From the NCBI RefSeq assembly GCF_029892425.1, contig NZ_JARXWB010000001.1, positions 558,001-622,000 on the forward strand: a stretch of DNA of 64,000 nucleotides, given 5' to 3'. Source of the stretch: Bradyrhizobium sp. BR13661 (lineage in GTDB: Bacteria > Pseudomonadota > Alphaproteobacteria > Rhizobiales > Xanthobacteraceae). The notes beneath the pieces were generated by a model that was given only the letters and a program-made list of their open reading frames with translations, had not been told where the DNA came from and ran no database searches. A program made the position numbers and the translations under genes. Below, in pieces: positions 63,019 through 64,000 of this stretch; the stretch's first letter is position 1, and each line of letters opens with the position of its first letter.

Positions 63019-63798
63019 TTAATTTTCTTTGGGCACGAACGCGCCCGGCGGAATGTTGCCTTCGACATAGGCGTGCTGGAGCGCATCGAGCTGCACCCAC
63101 AGCACGTTGGTCTTGAAGATCAGCGCATTGCAGACCTGCGCGCGCTGCTCCGGCGTCGTGGCGTGCGTCTTGACATAGGCGAGCGCGAAGTTGGCATCAC
63201 GCGGCGCTTGCGTCAGGCGGCGCTTGAAATAGCTCATGATGTCGGGGTTGACGAAGTCGTAGTGCTGCAACATGCCGGCGATGCGCTCTTCGTGGATGCT
63301 CGGCGCGAACAATTCGGTGAGCGAGGAGGCGATCGCCTCCAGCGGGCTCTTCTCGCGGCAATAGTGGACATAGGCCTCCACCGCGAAGCGCGTCGCCGGC
63401 AAGATGCCTTCGGTCGATTCCACATAGGCCGTGTCGAGGCCGAGGCCTTCGGTCAGCTTCAGCCAGCGCTCGATGCCGCCCTCGCTGCCGACATCGCCAT
63501 CGTGATCCTCGATGCGGTGACGCCATTCCAGCCGCGTGGCGCGATCGCGGAAGCGCGAGATCACCACCGCGTCCTTGATCGGGATCGTGCTCTGGTAATA
63601 GTAGCGGTTCAGCGCCCAGGCCTGCACCTGGCCCTTGCTGAGCTTGCCGCCGTGCAGCAGCTTATGAAACGGATGCAGGCTGTGATAGCGCGTCGCGCCG
63701 ATATGGCGCAGCGTTGCCTCCAGCTCCTCCGCCGAGTTGAGGCGGATGTCCTTACCGATCGAGAGCGCGGTCATTCCAGTCATGGATGCAGCATTCAC
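63019..63798 (-). CDS. pqqC: Pyrroloquinoline-quinone synthase PqqC
   Basis: 259 residues. Cofactorless oxidase that performs the last ring closure and eight-electron oxidation to PQQ. Helical-bundle motifs: YHSLHPFHKLLHGGKLSKGQ, ALNRYYYQSTIPIKDAVVIS, RIEDHDGDVGSEGGIERWL and SSLTELFAPSIHEERIAGML. The ATG at 63798 forms ATGA with pqqB; later in-frame ATGs (MTGMTAL) are alternatives. Confidence 0.97.
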   Translation of the reverse strand: MNAASMTGMTALSIGKDIRLNSAEELEATLRHIGATRYHSLHPFHKLLHGGKLSKGQVQAWALNRYYYQSTIPIKDAVVISRFRDRATRLEWRHRIEDHDGDVGSEGGIERWLKLTEGLGLDTAYVESTEGILPATRFAVEAYVHYCREKSPLEAIASSLTELFAPSIHEERIAGMLQHYDFVNPDIMSYFKRRLTQAPRDANFALAYVKTHATTPEQRAQVCNALIFKTNVLWVQLDALQHAYVEGNIPPGAFVPKEN

Positions 63799-64000
63799 AG
63801 CACGATCTCCGTTCCATCTGCGGGTATCTGCCAGCCTGCGCCCTCGGCCGTCTTGCGTTCAGGCGAGGCAGGCAGCAGCGCCGGGTTCGAGTTGTTGATA
63901 TGTAGAAATATCTTTCTGCCGATCGAGAGATCGGCGAGCCGCGCAATGGCGCCGTCGTCGCCGGACATCGATACATGTCCCATGCTCTTGCCGGTCTTGT
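63795..64000 (-). CDS. pqqB: PQQ biosynthesis protein PqqB, C-terminal fragment
   Basis: The last 67 codons or so of a metallo-beta-lactamase-fold PqqB; the gene runs off the right edge. Readable part: TGKSMGHVSMSGDDGAIARL, RKIFLHINNSNPALLPASPE and the C-terminus GWQIPADGTEIVL, typical of PqqB. PqqB hydroxylates a PQQ precursor. Coupled to pqqC by a 4-base overlap. Confidence 0.95.
   Translation of the reverse strand, partial: KTGKSMGHVSMSGDDGAIARLADLSIGRKIFLHINNSNPALLPASPERKTAEGAGWQIPADGTEIVL

Overview
The window is about 64 kb of high-GC, densely packed chromosome from an alphaproteobacterium, most likely Bradyrhizobium. This is inferred from family memory, not from a search. The grounds are a pqqBCDE operon, FixK-type and EcfG-type promoter elements, a transaldolase/phosphoglucose isomerase fusion, a PHA-system protein, a DUF3309 protein, and rhizobial palindromic intergenic repeats such as the 'CATTGCGAG...AAGCAATCCAG' family. 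No tRNA, rRNA, CRISPR array, phage or insertion sequence was seen.

Layout. 1-1054: end of flgK, then flgL. 1023-3299 (minus): an acyl-CoA synthetase-like ligase and upp. 3393-6132 (minus): three short units of small poorly known proteins and a DapA-fold protein with altered catalytic residues. 6473-14766 (plus): a complete kdp system, with three tiny membrane ORFs (the second is kdpF), kdpA, kdpB, kdpC, kdpD and kdpE. 14927-18597: divergent ku and ligD (NHEJ repair). 18661-19324: DUF3309 and PHA-system proteins. 19328-33336 (minus): an operon read as glgE-like, treS-maltokinase, glgB, glgX, treZ, treY. 33542-37353 (plus): malQ and a GH15 glucoamylase/trehalase-like enzyme. 37582-45088 (minus): an operon read as tal-pgi fusion, gnd, zwf, pgl, gntK, HAD phosphatase. 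45401-46042: an STM3941-like membrane protein. 46342-51117: the prkA-yeaH-spoVR stress operon. 51321-54754: small units (DUF1801, ArsR/AHSA1, DsrE-like, a second STM3941-like protein). 54819-59487 (minus): a 2-oxoacid:ferredoxin oxidoreductase (korAB-like) with an FAD/Fe-S oxidoreductase. 59814-64000 (minus): pqqB(partial)-C-D-E, a prolyl aminopeptidase and a hypothetical gene.

How it fits together. Much of the window looks like a stress and carbon-reserve region. Sequences matching the alphaproteobacterial general-stress sigma factor EcfG (GGAAC, then 18-19 bases, then TT) lie in front of prkA (a perfect GGAAC-N16-CGTT), ku and ligD (overlapping divergent pair), glgE/malQ (divergent pair) and the DUF3309 gene. 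The glycogen/trehalose operon holds both TreYZ and TreS routes plus debranching, branching and disproportionating enzymes. The pentose-phosphate operon would supply NADPH and connects to the hexose pool.

Most interesting points: a GlgE homologue whose general acid/base Glu is Lys; a DapA-fold protein lacking the Schiff-base Lys, the catalytic Tyr and one active-site Thr; an unnamed about 18-bp motif (CTTTATGgcgTTCCTATg type) found about 100-180 bp upstream of the three small-protein units and of kdp; and a FixK2-type box in front of kdp. All function calls rest on reading the sequence and on remembered family motifs; no database search was possible.
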